Part shown: positions 54,777 through 63,785 of the stretch, piece after piece
How positions within the stretch are numbered: the stretch's first letter is position 1
How the letters are laid out: every line of letters begins with the position of its first letter
NCBI GenBank assembly: GCA_943788615.1
Contig: CALSQY010000004.1
Span: 620,001-684,000 of the forward strand
Direction of reading: 5' to 3'
Origin: UBA4465 sp002292365
GTDB taxonomy: Bacteria; Bacteroidota; Bacteroidia; Cytophagales; Cyclobacteriaceae
DNA: 64,000 nucleotides
Program-made: the position numbers and the translations under genes
The notes under the pieces: model-generated
The model's input: only the letters and a program-made list of their open reading frames with translations
Databases searched by the model: none
What the model was told of the DNA's origin: nothing

Positions 54777-56066
54777 ATGGCTTCTATTGAAATGAGGATG
54801 CCCAAAATGGGTGAAAGTGTAATGGAAGGTACCATTTTGTCATGGCTAAAGAAGGTGGGCGATCCTATAGATGAAGATGAGTCTGTTCTCGAAGTCGCCA
54901 CTGACAAAGTGGATACAGAAATTCCGTCCATTCACTCCGGAATTCTCAAAGAAATACTGGCCCAAGAAGGGGATATTATTCAAGTCGGTAAGCCTATAGC
55001 CATTATAGAGCTTTTGACCGAAGGAGACGAGCCTCTCACTATCCGAACTTCTGTAACACCTGAACCAAAGGAGCAAAAAAATGTAGTCGATGTAGATCAG
55101 GCCATGGGTCTGAAAAGTCCTGACACCATCTTAACATATCCCAAAAAAAACCGATTCTATTCTCCCTTGGTCCGCAATATTGCAAAACAAGAGCAAATAG
55201 ATCTCAGCGAACTTGAAAACATAGCTGGATCAGGCAAAGAGGATCGATTGACTAAGCAGGATATATTGAATTACCTCAGCTCAAGGAACTCGCAATCAGA
55301 TTCCGTCGATGGAATACTTGAAAGCCCTAAAAATCATACACCCCTGACAATCTCAGGTGAGGATGAAATTATAACCATGGATCGGATGCGAAAAATAATT
55401 GCTTCGCGCATGATTGAATCTAAATCCATTTCTGCACATGTGACTTCTTTTGTCGAAGTAGACATGAGTCCCATTGTTTCTTGGAGAAATAAATTCAAAG
55501 AAAAATTCAAGGCAACCTCGGGTCAATCGTTAACTTTTACCCCCATCATTATTGAGGCAGTAGTGAAAGCCATCAAAGATCATCCTATGATCAACATTCA
55601 AGTCCAAGGTGATCAAATTATTAAAAAAAGCCGTATTAATATTGGTGTTGCTGTGGCACTTCCTTCAGGAAATCTCATCGTGCCTGTCATAAAGAATGCG
55701 GAACTACTAGATATTAAATCCTTGGTCATAGCAGTAAATGATCTAGCTCATAGAGCACGCATTAATGCACTTATACCCGATGAACTGGACGGAGGTACGT
55801 TCACTGTTTCTAATGTAGGATCATTTGGTAACGTTATGGGTACACCCATCATCATGCAACCTCAAGTAGCCATTATGGCTATAGGTGCCATACAAAAAAA
55901 ACCTGCGGTAATCGAAACTACCGAAGGTGACTTTATAGGCATCCGCCATAAAATGTTTTTGTCCCATAGCTATGACCACCGTGTCATCGATGGCTCTTTG
56001 GGTGGTGGTTTTGTGAGACGTGTGGCGGACTATCTTGAAAAATTTGATATTAATAGATTTATCTAG
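54777..56066 (+). CDS. Dihydrolipoamide acyltransferase (E2) of a 2-oxoacid dehydrogenase complex
   Basis: The 429-residue E2 has a single lipoyl domain (1-76) with lipoylated Lys44 in ATDKVDTEIPS. A peripheral-subunit-binding domain (about 127-170, FYSPLVRNIAKQEQIDLSELENI) and a catalytic core follow. The core ends with the active-site SYDHRVIDGS, His401 and Asp405. It transfers the acyl group from lipoamide to CoA. The single lipoyl domain and core sequence are compatible with a branched-chain or 2-oxoglutarate type as well as pyruvate, so no symbol is given. No E1 or E3 gene lies beside it. Confidence 0.92.
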   Translation: MASIEMRMPKMGESVMEGTILSWLKKVGDPIDEDESVLEVATDKVDTEIPSIHSGILKEILAQEGDIIQVGKPIAIIELLTEGDEPLTIRTSVTPEPKEQKNVVDVDQAMGLKSPDTILTYPKKNRFYSPLVRNIAKQEQIDLSELENIAGSGKEDRLTKQDILNYLSSRNSQSDSVDGILESPKNHTPLTISGEDEIITMDRMRKIIASRMIESKSISAHVTSFVEVDMSPIVSWRNKFKEKFKATSGQSLTFTPIIIEAVVKAIKDHPMINIQVQGDQIIKKSRINIGVAVALPSGNLIVPVIKNAELLDIKSLVIAVNDLAHRARINALIPDELDGGTFTVSNVGSFGNVMGTPIIMQPQVAIMAIGAIQKKPAVIETTEGDFIGIRHKMFLSHSYDHRVIDGSLGGGFVRRVADYLEKFDINRFI

Positions 56067-56250
56067 CCTTTTTCCCAAAAAATCACAGGCTTAAATCCCC
56101 TAAATAAATAAATCAGCAAAAACTACATACCTCGATGAAGAGCATATTTTCATGCATTTTTGAGTAGCTAAAGCTTTTTTTGAAAATAAGAAATTGTCCG
56201 CATTGTTAAATTGTTGGTCTTTCCTGTTATTTATAGAAGTAAAACCCACT

Positions 56251-56258
56251 TATCTTTG
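56251..56258 (+). promoter_or_regulatory. -7 promoter box of the LpxR-family gene
   Basis: TATCTTTG matches TAnnTTTG exactly and its last base is six bases before the ATG at 56265. As with the giant adhesin gene, this predicts a leaderless or very short leader transcript. Confidence 0.38.
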
Positions 56259-56264
56259 ATCTAT

Positions 56265-57266
56265 ATGTACAAAGTGGTTTGGTTTTGCCTATTCCTTCTA
56301 GGTCCATGTCTTATGAAAGCGCAAGACACGATAAATATGTACACCAAAGAACTCAGATTGACCGTTGATAATGATGTATTTACCTCTCTAGAAAGGGATC
56401 AGTACTACACTTCTGGTCTTTATCTTGATTACCGATGGCTCAGTAAACATAAAATCAGTAAACATAAAATCAATAAGCATAAAATCAATAAGCATAAAAT
56501 CAATAAGCATAAAATTAATAAACATAAAATCATCCATTCAATATCCTTTCATCAACGCATTTATACACCCAGAAGAGTTTCTTGGGATGATCCTAAGGAG
56601 TTTGATCGCCCTTATGCAGGACTTTTAGGATTCAGCTTTAATAGAGAATTTTATTTCAATCAAAAGGAGTATTTAAAAACAAGTGTTGAACTTGGATTAA
56701 TGGGGCCTCATACACTGACCGATGATTTTCAAATTACCTGGCATACGGTATTAAATATTCCTAAACCCGCGGGTTGGAAGTATCAAATTGCCCATAGTCC
56801 TATAATTAATTTTCATGCTTCTTATGCTCGAAGATTGGTAGGTAATGAAATTCTCGATCTCTATTCCCAGTCAAATGTATCGGGAGGAACCGTCTTCAAT
56901 CAATTTTCGGAAGAACTAGTGGTAAGATTCAATTTTTTAAAACATCAGGCCTCAACGACTTTATTCGGGGGACATTTAGGTAGCCCATCGTCTTCAAATA
57001 GGACCAAGAAAATAATAGAAAGTTATTTTTTTTATGCTCCTGGATTTATCTATAATGCCTACAATGCCACCATTGAAGGTAACTTCATTGGACCTCAAAG
57101 TCTACATACTGAAACAGCAAAACCATGGCTTGTTCAAAATCGCATCGGTTTTGCTCTAAGTTGGCCCCGATTTAACTTGATTACTACTTATTATTTTAAA
57201 ACCAAAGAAACCCTTGAAGCAGAAGCCCACCAGTATGTAGGTATTACCTTCAACAATCGGTTCTAA
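56265..57266 (+). CDS. LpxR-family lipid A deacylase with KHKIN insertion
   Basis: The 333-residue protein starts at the ATG at 56265, giving a signal peptide (VVWFCLFLLGPCLMKAQ). Family motifs are DNDVF (residues 35-39), DQYYTSG (45-51) and DRPYAG. They match the outer-membrane lipid A 3'-O-deacylase LpxR/DUF2219, which removes the 3'-acyloxyacyl chain of lipid A. Right after the second strand, residues 60-89 are six tandem copies of a five-residue unit, mostly NKHKI. They form a strongly basic insertion absent from known family members I recall. If LpxR topology holds, it is in a periplasmic turn. The stop overlaps the next ATG by one base (TAATG), so the pair is coupled. Confidence 0.85.
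   Translation: MYKVVWFCLFLLGPCLMKAQDTINMYTKELRLTVDNDVFTSLERDQYYTSGLYLDYRWLSKHKISKHKINKHKINKHKINKHKINKHKIIHSISFHQRIYTPRRVSWDDPKEFDRPYAGLLGFSFNREFYFNQKEYLKTSVELGLMGPHTLTDDFQITWHTVLNIPKPAGWKYQIAHSPIINFHASYARRLVGNEILDLYSQSNVSGGTVFNQFSEELVVRFNFLKHQASTTLFGGHLGSPSSSNRTKKIIESYFFYAPGFIYNAYNATIEGNFIGPQSLHTETAKPWLVQNRIGFALSWPRFNLITTYYFKTKETLEAEAHQYVGITFNNRF
56442..56531 (+). repeat. Six tandem 15-bp repeats inside the LpxR-family gene
   Basis: The unit AATAAGCATAAAATC and close variants (AGTAAACATAAAATC) occur six times head to tail, in frame, encoding KHKIN/KHKIS. The copies differ by one to three bases, and the middle copies are the most alike. Confidence 0.92.
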
Positions 57267-60163
57267 TGAAAAGAATACATTTAACTCTTTCTATTGTTTT
57301 TTTTTCCTATGGATTGATTGCTCAGTCCTATAATATAGGACTTAATCCACCCACTATTCAATGGAAATACATAGAAAACGATGCAGCAAAGATCATCTAT
57401 CAAGAAGGCATTTATGGCCAAGCCGCTCGGATTGCCAATGTCATTCAAAAACTTAATGACAGCAGTTACTTTTCCTTAGGCCCGAAAAAAGAACAAGTGA
57501 GTATCATTCTTCAAAATCAATCCATCACTCCCAATGCATTTGTTGCTGTGGGACCTTTTCGTTCAGAGTTTTATATTAATCCCCCACAAAATAATTTTGG
57601 TGGAGCGATTGACTGGAATGATCTGTTGGCCATCCACGAATATCGACATGTACAGCAATTACAAAACGCTCGGATAGGAATCGTCAACGCAGCCCATATG
57701 TTTTTTGGTGATTATTTTTGGAGTTCCATGGCGCATTTAATTATGCCTCCTTGGTTTTTTGAGGGAGATGCGGTTTTTACAGAGACTCTCTTAAGTAATG
57801 CAGGACGCGGTCGGATGCCCTATTTCGAGGGACAGTATCGTGCCCTATTGCTGACAGGAACCTCCTTGAATTATGAAAAAAACAGCGCAGGATCCTATAA
57901 AAAACTGATTCCCAATATATATAATATGGGTTATCACCTGACAGCATCCCTGAATCTAGATTATGGCGAAGGTATCATGGGAAATCTTCTTCAAGAAGCT
58001 GTAAAATCAAGTTTTCTTAAATTTTATCCTTTCAGTAAAAGCTTGAAAAAACATACGGGTATGCGTACCCCTAAATATTATGAAGCTACCTTTTCAAAAT
58101 TAAAGAAAGAATGGGTGCAAAAAGCAGCTAAAATTAAACTTACAGAAGCTGAGACAATAAATAATAAGGTAAAAAAGACTTTCACGAGCTACGCACACCC
58201 CAACTACCTTGATGCTGAAACCCTCATCGCTGAAAAAGCAGGGTTCAACGAAATTCCAGCATTCTATTCCATCCAGAAAGATGGGACAGAAAACCGCATC
58301 ACTCGCCCTGGATTTTATGCTCCATCCAATGCCCAATTAAGTATCAATAAATCTTATCTCATTTGGACCGAAAAGGCCTATGATCCTAGATGGGGAAATG
58401 TAGAATATAGTAATCTCATTTTATATGATCATACCCTACAATTAAAAAAACAACTCACCCTTAAAGCCCGATATTTTGCCCCCGAAATCAACAAGAGTGG
58501 GGATAAAATTATCGCAGTTCATGCCCCTGCCAACCAAGGGTATGAGCTTCATGTCCTCAATGTTCAAAACGGTCATCTAGATGACAAAATCAATAATGAA
58601 CATCAATATCAATATGCGTTTCCCACTTGGATAGATGAAACAAGGATCGCGACAATCGTACGGAAATCAGGGAAAAATGCTATTCAAATCATCCATCTTA
58701 ACACAGGAAAAAGTCACCTGATAACCCCCTGGTGGACTGAAAAAATAGCCCATTTGACATTCCATCAAAATCATATTTACTTTGATGGTATCTTTAATGG
58801 TATAGATAATATTTATGCCCATTCAATTCAAGATCAGCGCGTTTATCAAGTAACCTCTACCCTATTTGGTGCTATCCAACCGAGCATTTCTCCAAATGGA
58901 AAAATGCTGGCTTATAGTGCGTATTCAGACATGGGTTATGACATCCATACCACTCCCCTGATCAAAGAAAATTGGAAACCTCTCGAAAGCGTAGAACATT
59001 CATTGGTTGATTATTTTGAACCACTATTTAAAGATGATATTCTTAAAAATATTTCTGAACAATCTTACGAAGAGCAATCTTATCCTACTACAGATCGATT
59101 GCAACTACACAGTCGATTATTGGCTTATGAACCTCCCAATTTGATATTTAATATGTACGCCGATAATAAGATGAGTAATTTATCGGGTATGGGTGCTTAT
59201 CAATTTAATTTAAATGAGAAGAGCAGCTCGTGGTCAGCGGGCTTACAATGGGCGAAATACTATCCCATTTTGTCATTAGAAACTTCACGAGTAAACAGGA
59301 ACAACTACGTGCCCATTTACTTCGAAACTGAAGAAAATGATGAAATCACTCCTAATTTAGAAACAAGAAATCAAAACTGGACTGAAAACAACATAGGCCT
59401 AGGTGTGAGATTACCCTTCAACTTAACCCTAGGAAATTTTTATAATTTTGTAGCGCTCAATCAAAATTTACGACAACATTGGGTAAACTATGATCTTAAG
59501 GAGACAGGAACAGATGGTTCTTTTGCGAGCTATGAATTAGACTTCCAAATGCGTTTTACCCTAAGACAGGCTTATCAGCACCTTTACCCAAGATTGGGCA
59601 TTTTTTTTCAATCAAATTACCAAAAAAGCATGGGAACAACTTCTAATACCTCCCATGCTTTTTTAATCAACAGTAGGCTTTATCTACCCGGAATCTTTAA
59701 AAATCATAGCTTCTTCGCTGAAATAGATCATCATTCAGAACCCTTTATCGCGCAATACAAGTTTTTAGATAATTTCAGGTATCCCAGAGGTTATGGTAAA
59801 CTCATCCATGATCAAATCCGCCGAATCGGTCTCAATTATTCCTTCCCTATTTGCTATCCTGATTTAGCCATAGGTCCTTTATTTTTCATTAAAAGAGTCA
59901 AAGCAAACTTCTTTTATGATCACGCAAGTGTGATTTTAAATAATACTGCCATCGCTGTGCTGACTCCCCTCACCTCGGTTACCTTTAATGGTAATGTACC
60001 CTACGCTGAGAATATGTACGAATCGACAGGAATAGAATTGACTTTTGATGTCCGGACCCTTCGATTGGTTGATTTTGATTTAGGTGTCAGGCTCTCCTAT
60101 CCTTTAAATACGACTGAATACAGTCCTAAGGTTGAGTTTATCGTGACGTCTATTAAGTTTTGA
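57266..60163 (+). CDS. Exported HExxH peptidase-like protein with propeller and beta-barrel
   Basis: The 965-residue protein has a signal peptide (HLTLSIVFFSYGLIAQ). The N-terminal third contains HEYRHVQQ (His124, Glu125, His128) and then PWFFEGDAVFTE with Glu166. This arrangement fits gluzincin-type metallopeptidases, where the later Glu is the third zinc ligand. Residues about 330-600 have TolB-like beta-propeller repeats (GFYAPSNAQLSINKSYLIW, PEINKSGDKIIAVH, SISPNGKMLAYSAYSDMGYDI). The last 330 residues alternate in strand pattern and end YSPKVEFIVTSIKF, like an outer-membrane barrel. Its ATG overlaps the LpxR-family stop by one base. A joint role in surface remodelling is inferred. The substrate is unknown. 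Confidence 0.85.
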   Translation: MKRIHLTLSIVFFSYGLIAQSYNIGLNPPTIQWKYIENDAAKIIYQEGIYGQAARIANVIQKLNDSSYFSLGPKKEQVSIILQNQSITPNAFVAVGPFRSEFYINPPQNNFGGAIDWNDLLAIHEYRHVQQLQNARIGIVNAAHMFFGDYFWSSMAHLIMPPWFFEGDAVFTETLLSNAGRGRMPYFEGQYRALLLTGTSLNYEKNSAGSYKKLIPNIYNMGYHLTASLNLDYGEGIMGNLLQEAVKSSFLKFYPFSKSLKKHTGMRTPKYYEATFSKLKKEWVQKAAKIKLTEAETINNKVKKTFTSYAHPNYLDAETLIAEKAGFNEIPAFYSIQKDGTENRITRPGFYAPSNAQLSINKSYLIWTEKAYDPRWGNVEYSNLILYDHTLQLKKQLTLKARYFAPEINKSGDKIIAVHAPANQGYELHVLNVQNGHLDDKINNEHQYQYAFPTWIDETRIATIVRKSGKNAIQIIHLNTGKSHLITPWWTEKIAHLTFHQNHIYFDGIFNGIDNIYAHSIQDQRVYQVTSTLFGAIQPSISPNGKMLAYSAYSDMGYDIHTTPLIKENWKPLESVEHSLVDYFEPLFKDDILKNISEQSYEEQSYPTTDRLQLHSRLLAYEPPNLIFNMYADNKMSNLSGMGAYQFNLNEKSSSWSAGLQWAKYYPILSLETSRVNRNNYVPIYFETEENDEITPNLETRNQNWTENNIGLGVRLPFNLTLGNFYNFVALNQNLRQHWVNYDLKETGTDGSFASYELDFQMRFTLRQAYQHLYPRLGIFFQSNYQKSMGTTSNTSHAFLINSRLYLPGIFKNHSFFAEIDHHSEPFIAQYKFLDNFRYPRGYGKLIHDQIRRIGLNYSFPICYPDLAIGPLFFIKRVKANFFYDHASVILNNTAIAVLTPLTSVTFNGNVPYAENMYESTGIELTFDVRTLRLVDFDLGVRLSYPLNTTEYSPKVEFIVTSIKF

Positions 60164-60225
60164 TAGCATTTGATTTACAAAAAATTTAATTACCTTAAAT
60201 CATACTTTTTAACATCATCATTGAA

Positions 60226-60471
60226 TCAGTCATAAAACGATGACCTAATCACAAATATTTGTTCGCAAGAGCTTCTAAAATGGCGACCTAATTGAATTAA
60301 ATATGAATAATCACAATCAATGGCCAATGTTAACATTTTTTTTTGCCCACTGCAATTTATCTCAATCCAATAACCATTTGTACACTGAAAGTATACCTGT
60401 TTAATGCCATCGTGATGAATATTTATTTTGTTAGGTATTTCTCCTATCCAATCAAAATAATTTACTTTCAT
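60226..60471 (-). CDS. Possible small hypothetical protein
   Basis: This 81-codon reading frame starts at an ATG (60469-60471) and has plausible protein composition (NYFDWIGEIPNKINI, TNGYWIEINCSG). No signal peptide, membrane helix or known domain was seen. It is in a gene-poor stretch with no clear promoter box, so it may be spurious or a remnant. Confidence 0.35.
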   Translation of the reverse strand: MKVNYFDWIGEIPNKINIHHDGIKQVYFQCTNGYWIEINCSGQKKMLTLAIDCDYSYLIQLGRHFRSSCEQIFVIRSSFYD

Positions 60472-60994
60472 TGAATCTAGTCTTTATATAAATGGATCAG
60501 AATCAGATGTTGTTAATGCCAAATGAACCGCTCGAGTAATTTTAATTTCATCATCAAAAAAAGATAAGAGGCGCAGCTCTTTTCCTTCTCCCAAAGACAA
60601 CCATCTGATTTAATTATTTTCAGTTTTATTGGTAATTCCTTCAGGCTTTAGGGCCTTTTTGAAAATTCCGCCGATTAATCGGCATCTGTTACAGATAGTG
60701 CCAGGTGAATAAAAGTAACAGATGACTAAGTTAGTTCTTGTCTAATTGCGCATTTGAAAAATGAAAATTTTTAGATATTTCATAAATATTGAGTTTGCCT
60801 ATGCTAAAGATGTCCTTTACAGAAGAGAATAAAAATTATATCTCTGATTTAAGTGGCATTAAATGATTGGGACTGCCTGTCTTTCGAAATAAAAGTTGCG
60901 TGACAATTTGGAACTCAAGAAGACTTAAAATCTTTAAAGGGAGTTCTGAGCAATTTTTTTTCAAAAAAGATTGCTATTACTGAATCTAATTAAA
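60472..60994. other. Gene-poor region with inverted repeats
   Basis: No convincing coding sequence was found in 523 bases. It contains a 14-base palindrome and a 10-base inverted repeat, described separately (60670-60724). No tRNA-like or IS-like sequence was recognised. Confidence 0.5.
60670..60724. repeat. Compound inverted-repeat structure
   Basis: GCCGATTAATCGGC (60670-60683) is a perfect palindrome. Directly next to it, CATCTGTTAC (60684-60693) pairs perfectly with GTAACAGATG (60715-60724) across 21 bases. The half-site ATCTGTTA/TAACAGAT thus recurs, and ATCTGTTACAGAT is itself an odd palindrome. It could be an operator cluster, a structured RNA or a mobile-element remnant. Confidence 0.55.
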
Positions 60995-61219
60995 ATGATG
61001 AATGACTTAAAAAAAATCTTAACTAAAAATATGGGATTCATAGCCTTGGTCTGCGTAACCCCTGGATTAGCCCCATATCCCCTAGAACTACATATTTCGG
61101 GTAAAATCAAATAGATCCAAAGAGGTGTTCGAGTAATGGAGCTCATGGACTGGTTTAATGCCTTATTACATGGAGTCTCCTTCCTCCATCTCATTTTAGC
61201 CATTATTTTAGGGATTTAG
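60995..61219 (+). pseudogene. Small membrane-protein gene broken by an amber codon
   Basis: A frame from ATG 60995 reads MMNDLKKILTKNMGFIALV, then GLAPYPLELHISGKIK, and meets TAG at 61112-61114. The same frame continues with IQRGVRVMELMDWFNALLHG and a hydrophobic end to TAG 61217-61219. The two parts together resemble a small Bacteroidota membrane protein of about 70 residues that I recall with GLAP..PEPHI.GK..W and MDW.....HG. A Trp is usual where the TAG stands, and TGG to TAG is a single change. Other residues also differ from my recollection (Glu-Pro-His became Glu-Leu-His). The identification is tentative. Confidence 0.42.
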
Positions 61220-61301
61220 AATTTTTTAATAAAAACCCTCTCAAATGAAGTGATAATGGTAGTTTTTTTGAAGATCCAAGGGCTTTATGATCAGCATGTA
61301 G

Positions 61302-61331
61302 AAAAAGCTCATTCATTTGATGGGCTTTTTT
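61302..61331. terminator. Bidirectional terminator downstream of sppA and the broken gene
   Basis: AAAAAGCTCAT (61302-61312) pairs with ATGGGCTTTTT (61320-61330), with one G-U, around a seven-base loop. U-rich sequence follows on the plus strand and an A-rich start serves the minus strand, so it could end both the plus-strand remnant and sppA. Confidence 0.62.
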
Positions 61332-61458
61332 ATTTCTTTTCTAAATGAATTAATCCATATTAGGAAGCATTGATGCCACCCATGCCAGATTTATTTTGAA
61401 ATTTTCAAAAAGGGTATTGTTAGTTGAGAGTTTGAGGTAAATAAATCACCATTTCTGT

Positions 61459-63198
61459 TCAATAAATAATGAATTCCTCAGTCATTCGCGCTTGAATCCC
61501 TTTCATCTCTTGTAAGGATTTAATTTGTCTAAAATAAGGAGCCATCACTTCATTATTCATCGAATTCAAACCTTTTATTTCGGTGGTTACCGAACCCAAT
61601 ATTTTTTCAAACATAGATTTCTGTGCAGGATAGTTAACCACACGATAATCACCTTCAATCCCACTCATGGCGACCGCCAGGTCGACGGCATCATTATAAT
61701 TACCGATGACATCAATCAAGCCATTGTCTAAAGCCTGTGTCCCAGACCATATGCGACCACTACCTACCTCATTAATCGCTTCGGAAGTCACCCCCCTTCC
61801 CATAGCTGCCTTTGAAATAAAAGTTTGATATCCTTTATTGACCCCTTTTTGAATGGCGCTGCGCTCAAAATCAGTAAGGTTACGGGTCACTGTATACAAA
61901 TCTGAATGATCCCCCGTTTTAACTACATCATGAGTGATCCCAAATTTATTTTCAAGTAATTGCCCAAAATTGAACCACATACCGAAGATGCCTATCGATC
62001 CTGTGATCGTATTAGGCTGTGCAATAATAGTATCACAGGCCATGGCGATATAATAACCTCCTGAGGCAGCTACATCAGCCATCGAGGCGATGATAGGTTT
62101 CACTCCTTTGGTTAAGTACACTTCATGCCAAATAAGATCTGAAGCAACCAAGCTTCCACCTGGTGAATTAATTCTTAATACAATGGCTTTTACCGATTTG
62201 TTTTCACGGGCTTTTCTGATTTCTTTAGCCAATTTATAACCCACAACTTGCGTATCATCTCCCGCCATAACAATGGATCCATTGGCATAGATTACGGCAA
62301 TTTTATCCTTAGCATATTTATTCTTCAGAGATTTTTTATAATTCTGATAGGAAATAAACTCAATATCGGAAGCCTCTTCTAGTTCTAAATCTGATGCAAT
62401 CAAGGATTTAAGTTCATCCTTGTAACCTAGAGAATCTACTAATCCATAGTGATGGGCATCTGCAGGAACTTGAATCTTTAATTCTTTTGAATATCTTGAG
62501 AGATTTCTTTTTTGAATGTCGCGGGACTCAGCCACATCAGTTAAATAAATATCATATATAGTGGAAAGTAGTGAAGTATATTGAAGTCGATTCTCGGAGC
62601 TCATATCTTTCCTTAAAAATGGCTCGACCGCACTTTTAAAAGACCCTACTCTGAATATTTCTGGTTTTACCTCTAACTTTTCAAACAAACCCTTGAAAAA
62701 GGTAATATTGGCCATCAAACCATTAAACTCTAAAGATCCTTCGGGATGCATAAAAAAAACATCTGCCGCCGATGCCAGATAATAATCTCCTTCACTTAAG
62801 TATTCTCCATAGGCATATATGATTTTTCCTGAGGCTTTGAAATCAATCAACGCATCCCTCACTTCTTTTAATGAAGCAAAACCACCACTCAACAACTGAT
62901 GGTCTAGATAAATACCTTTGATACGTTCGTCTTCTTTACTATGCTGAATGGTCGAAACCAAATCATGCAGTCCAATTTCCGAAACTGCTGCTTCAGGAAA
63001 AAGGTCTTTCAAAGGATCTTCAGTAGTCCGCTCCTGAAGAACACCACTCAATTTCAAATAAAGAATAGATGAAGGCTCAACATTGACCGTTTCATCACCC
63101 TCTCCTGCAGCGGCAATACCTATCAATAAGAAGAAAAAAAGAAAAGAAAATATTATAAGGCCCAATAAAGAAGCCAGTATGTTTTTAAGGAAATTCAT
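61459..63198 (-). CDS. sppA: Signal peptide peptidase SppA, 67K type
   Basis: The 579-residue membrane-anchored serine protease has one N-terminal helix (about 8-31) and two tandem S49 domains. The catalytic Lys188 lies in VGSFKSAVEPF in the first domain. The nucleophile Ser379 lies in DVAASGGYYIAMACD in the second, as in the E. coli-type enzyme of similar length. It degrades cleaved signal peptides and other membrane-embedded peptides in the periplasm-facing side of the inner membrane. The gene diverges from folK with 80 bases between starts. A bidirectional terminator lies beyond its stop. Confidence 0.95.
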   Translation of the reverse strand: MNFLKNILASLLGLIIFSFLFFFLLIGIAAAGEGDETVNVEPSSILYLKLSGVLQERTTEDPLKDLFPEAAVSEIGLHDLVSTIQHSKEDERIKGIYLDHQLLSGGFASLKEVRDALIDFKASGKIIYAYGEYLSEGDYYLASAADVFFMHPEGSLEFNGLMANITFFKGLFEKLEVKPEIFRVGSFKSAVEPFLRKDMSSENRLQYTSLLSTIYDIYLTDVAESRDIQKRNLSRYSKELKIQVPADAHHYGLVDSLGYKDELKSLIASDLELEEASDIEFISYQNYKKSLKNKYAKDKIAVIYANGSIVMAGDDTQVVGYKLAKEIRKARENKSVKAIVLRINSPGGSLVASDLIWHEVYLTKGVKPIIASMADVAASGGYYIAMACDTIIAQPNTITGSIGIFGMWFNFGQLLENKFGITHDVVKTGDHSDLYTVTRNLTDFERSAIQKGVNKGYQTFISKAAMGRGVTSEAINEVGSGRIWSGTQALDNGLIDVIGNYNDAVDLAVAMSGIEGDYRVVNYPAQKSMFEKILGSVTTEIKGLNSMNNEVMAPYFRQIKSLQEMKGIQARMTEEFIIY

Positions 63199-63258
63199 AT
63201 CTCAAATATTAATTTTACGCTAAAATAGTTGTTAATAGCTTATTAACTTGTTGATCCT

Positions 63259-63266
63259 TAAATTTG
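63259..63266 (+). promoter_or_regulatory. -7 promoter box of folK
   Basis: TAAATTTG matches TAnnTTTG exactly and ends 12 bases before the ATG at 63279. No well-spaced TTTG -33 element was found. Confidence 0.42.
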
Positions 63267-63278
63267 TTTGTCCACAAT

Positions 63279-63785
63279 ATGAGAAAAATATACCTTTCAT
63301 TAGGCTCCAATCAAGGATCAAGACTAGATAACCTCCAAACGGCATGTATCGAAATTTCGAATTATATTTTAAAAATAAACGCATCGTCTCCTATCTACGA
63401 GACCGCCCCATGGGGTAAAACCGATCAACCTTGGTTTTATAACCTCGTATTAGAAATTGACTTCCCTTATGAGCCTGATCAGCTTTTGGAGATTTGTCTG
63501 GATATTGAAAAAAAACTAGGCCGTATCAGAAAAATCAAATGGGGTCAGCGTATAATTGATATTGATATATTGTATTTTGGTGATCTAGTTATAGAGACTG
63601 AATACTTAAAAATTCCCCATCCTGAAATACAAAATCGCCGGTTTAACTTATTGCCTTTAGTGGTATTAAATCCGCTTTTAATCCACCCTAAATTAAAAAA
63701 GAATCAGAAAGAACTATTAGCCCGTTGTGATGATAATTTAGCGTGTCATCTCACTTCTGAAAAACTAGATCATGGCCTTCTCTGA
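63279..63785 (+). CDS. folK: 2-amino-4-hydroxy-6-hydroxymethyldihydropteridine pyrophosphokinase
   Basis: The 168-residue HPPK starts at the ATG at 63279 with MRKIYLSLGSNQGSRLDNL, the normal family start. Signature elements are SPIYETAPWG, QPWFYNLVLEI, LLEICLDIEKKLGR and WGQRIIDIDILYFGD, where the Asp residues bind magnesium. PHPEIQNRRFNLLPLVVLNP follows. It transfers pyrophosphate from ATP to the pterin in folate synthesis. Its end overlaps the next gene by 14 bases. Confidence 0.96.
   Translation: MRKIYLSLGSNQGSRLDNLQTACIEISNYILKINASSPIYETAPWGKTDQPWFYNLVLEIDFPYEPDQLLEICLDIEKKLGRIRKIKWGQRIIDIDILYFGDLVIETEYLKIPHPEIQNRRFNLLPLVVLNPLLIHPKLKKNQKELLARCDDNLACHLTSEKLDHGLL

Noticed and set aside
56442..56531. 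Possible CRISPR-like array
   Set aside because: The 15-bp units are directly adjacent without spacers and encode an in-frame peptide repeat.
60961..61203. 80-codon minus-strand frame in the gene-poor region
   Set aside because: It is antisense to the frame that resembles a broken small membrane protein on the plus strand, which has the better family-like features.
60164..61458. tRNA gene or insertion sequence in the gene-poor region
   Set aside because: No T-loop-like GGTTCRANTCC, cloverleaf or transposase fragment could be recognised by eye.
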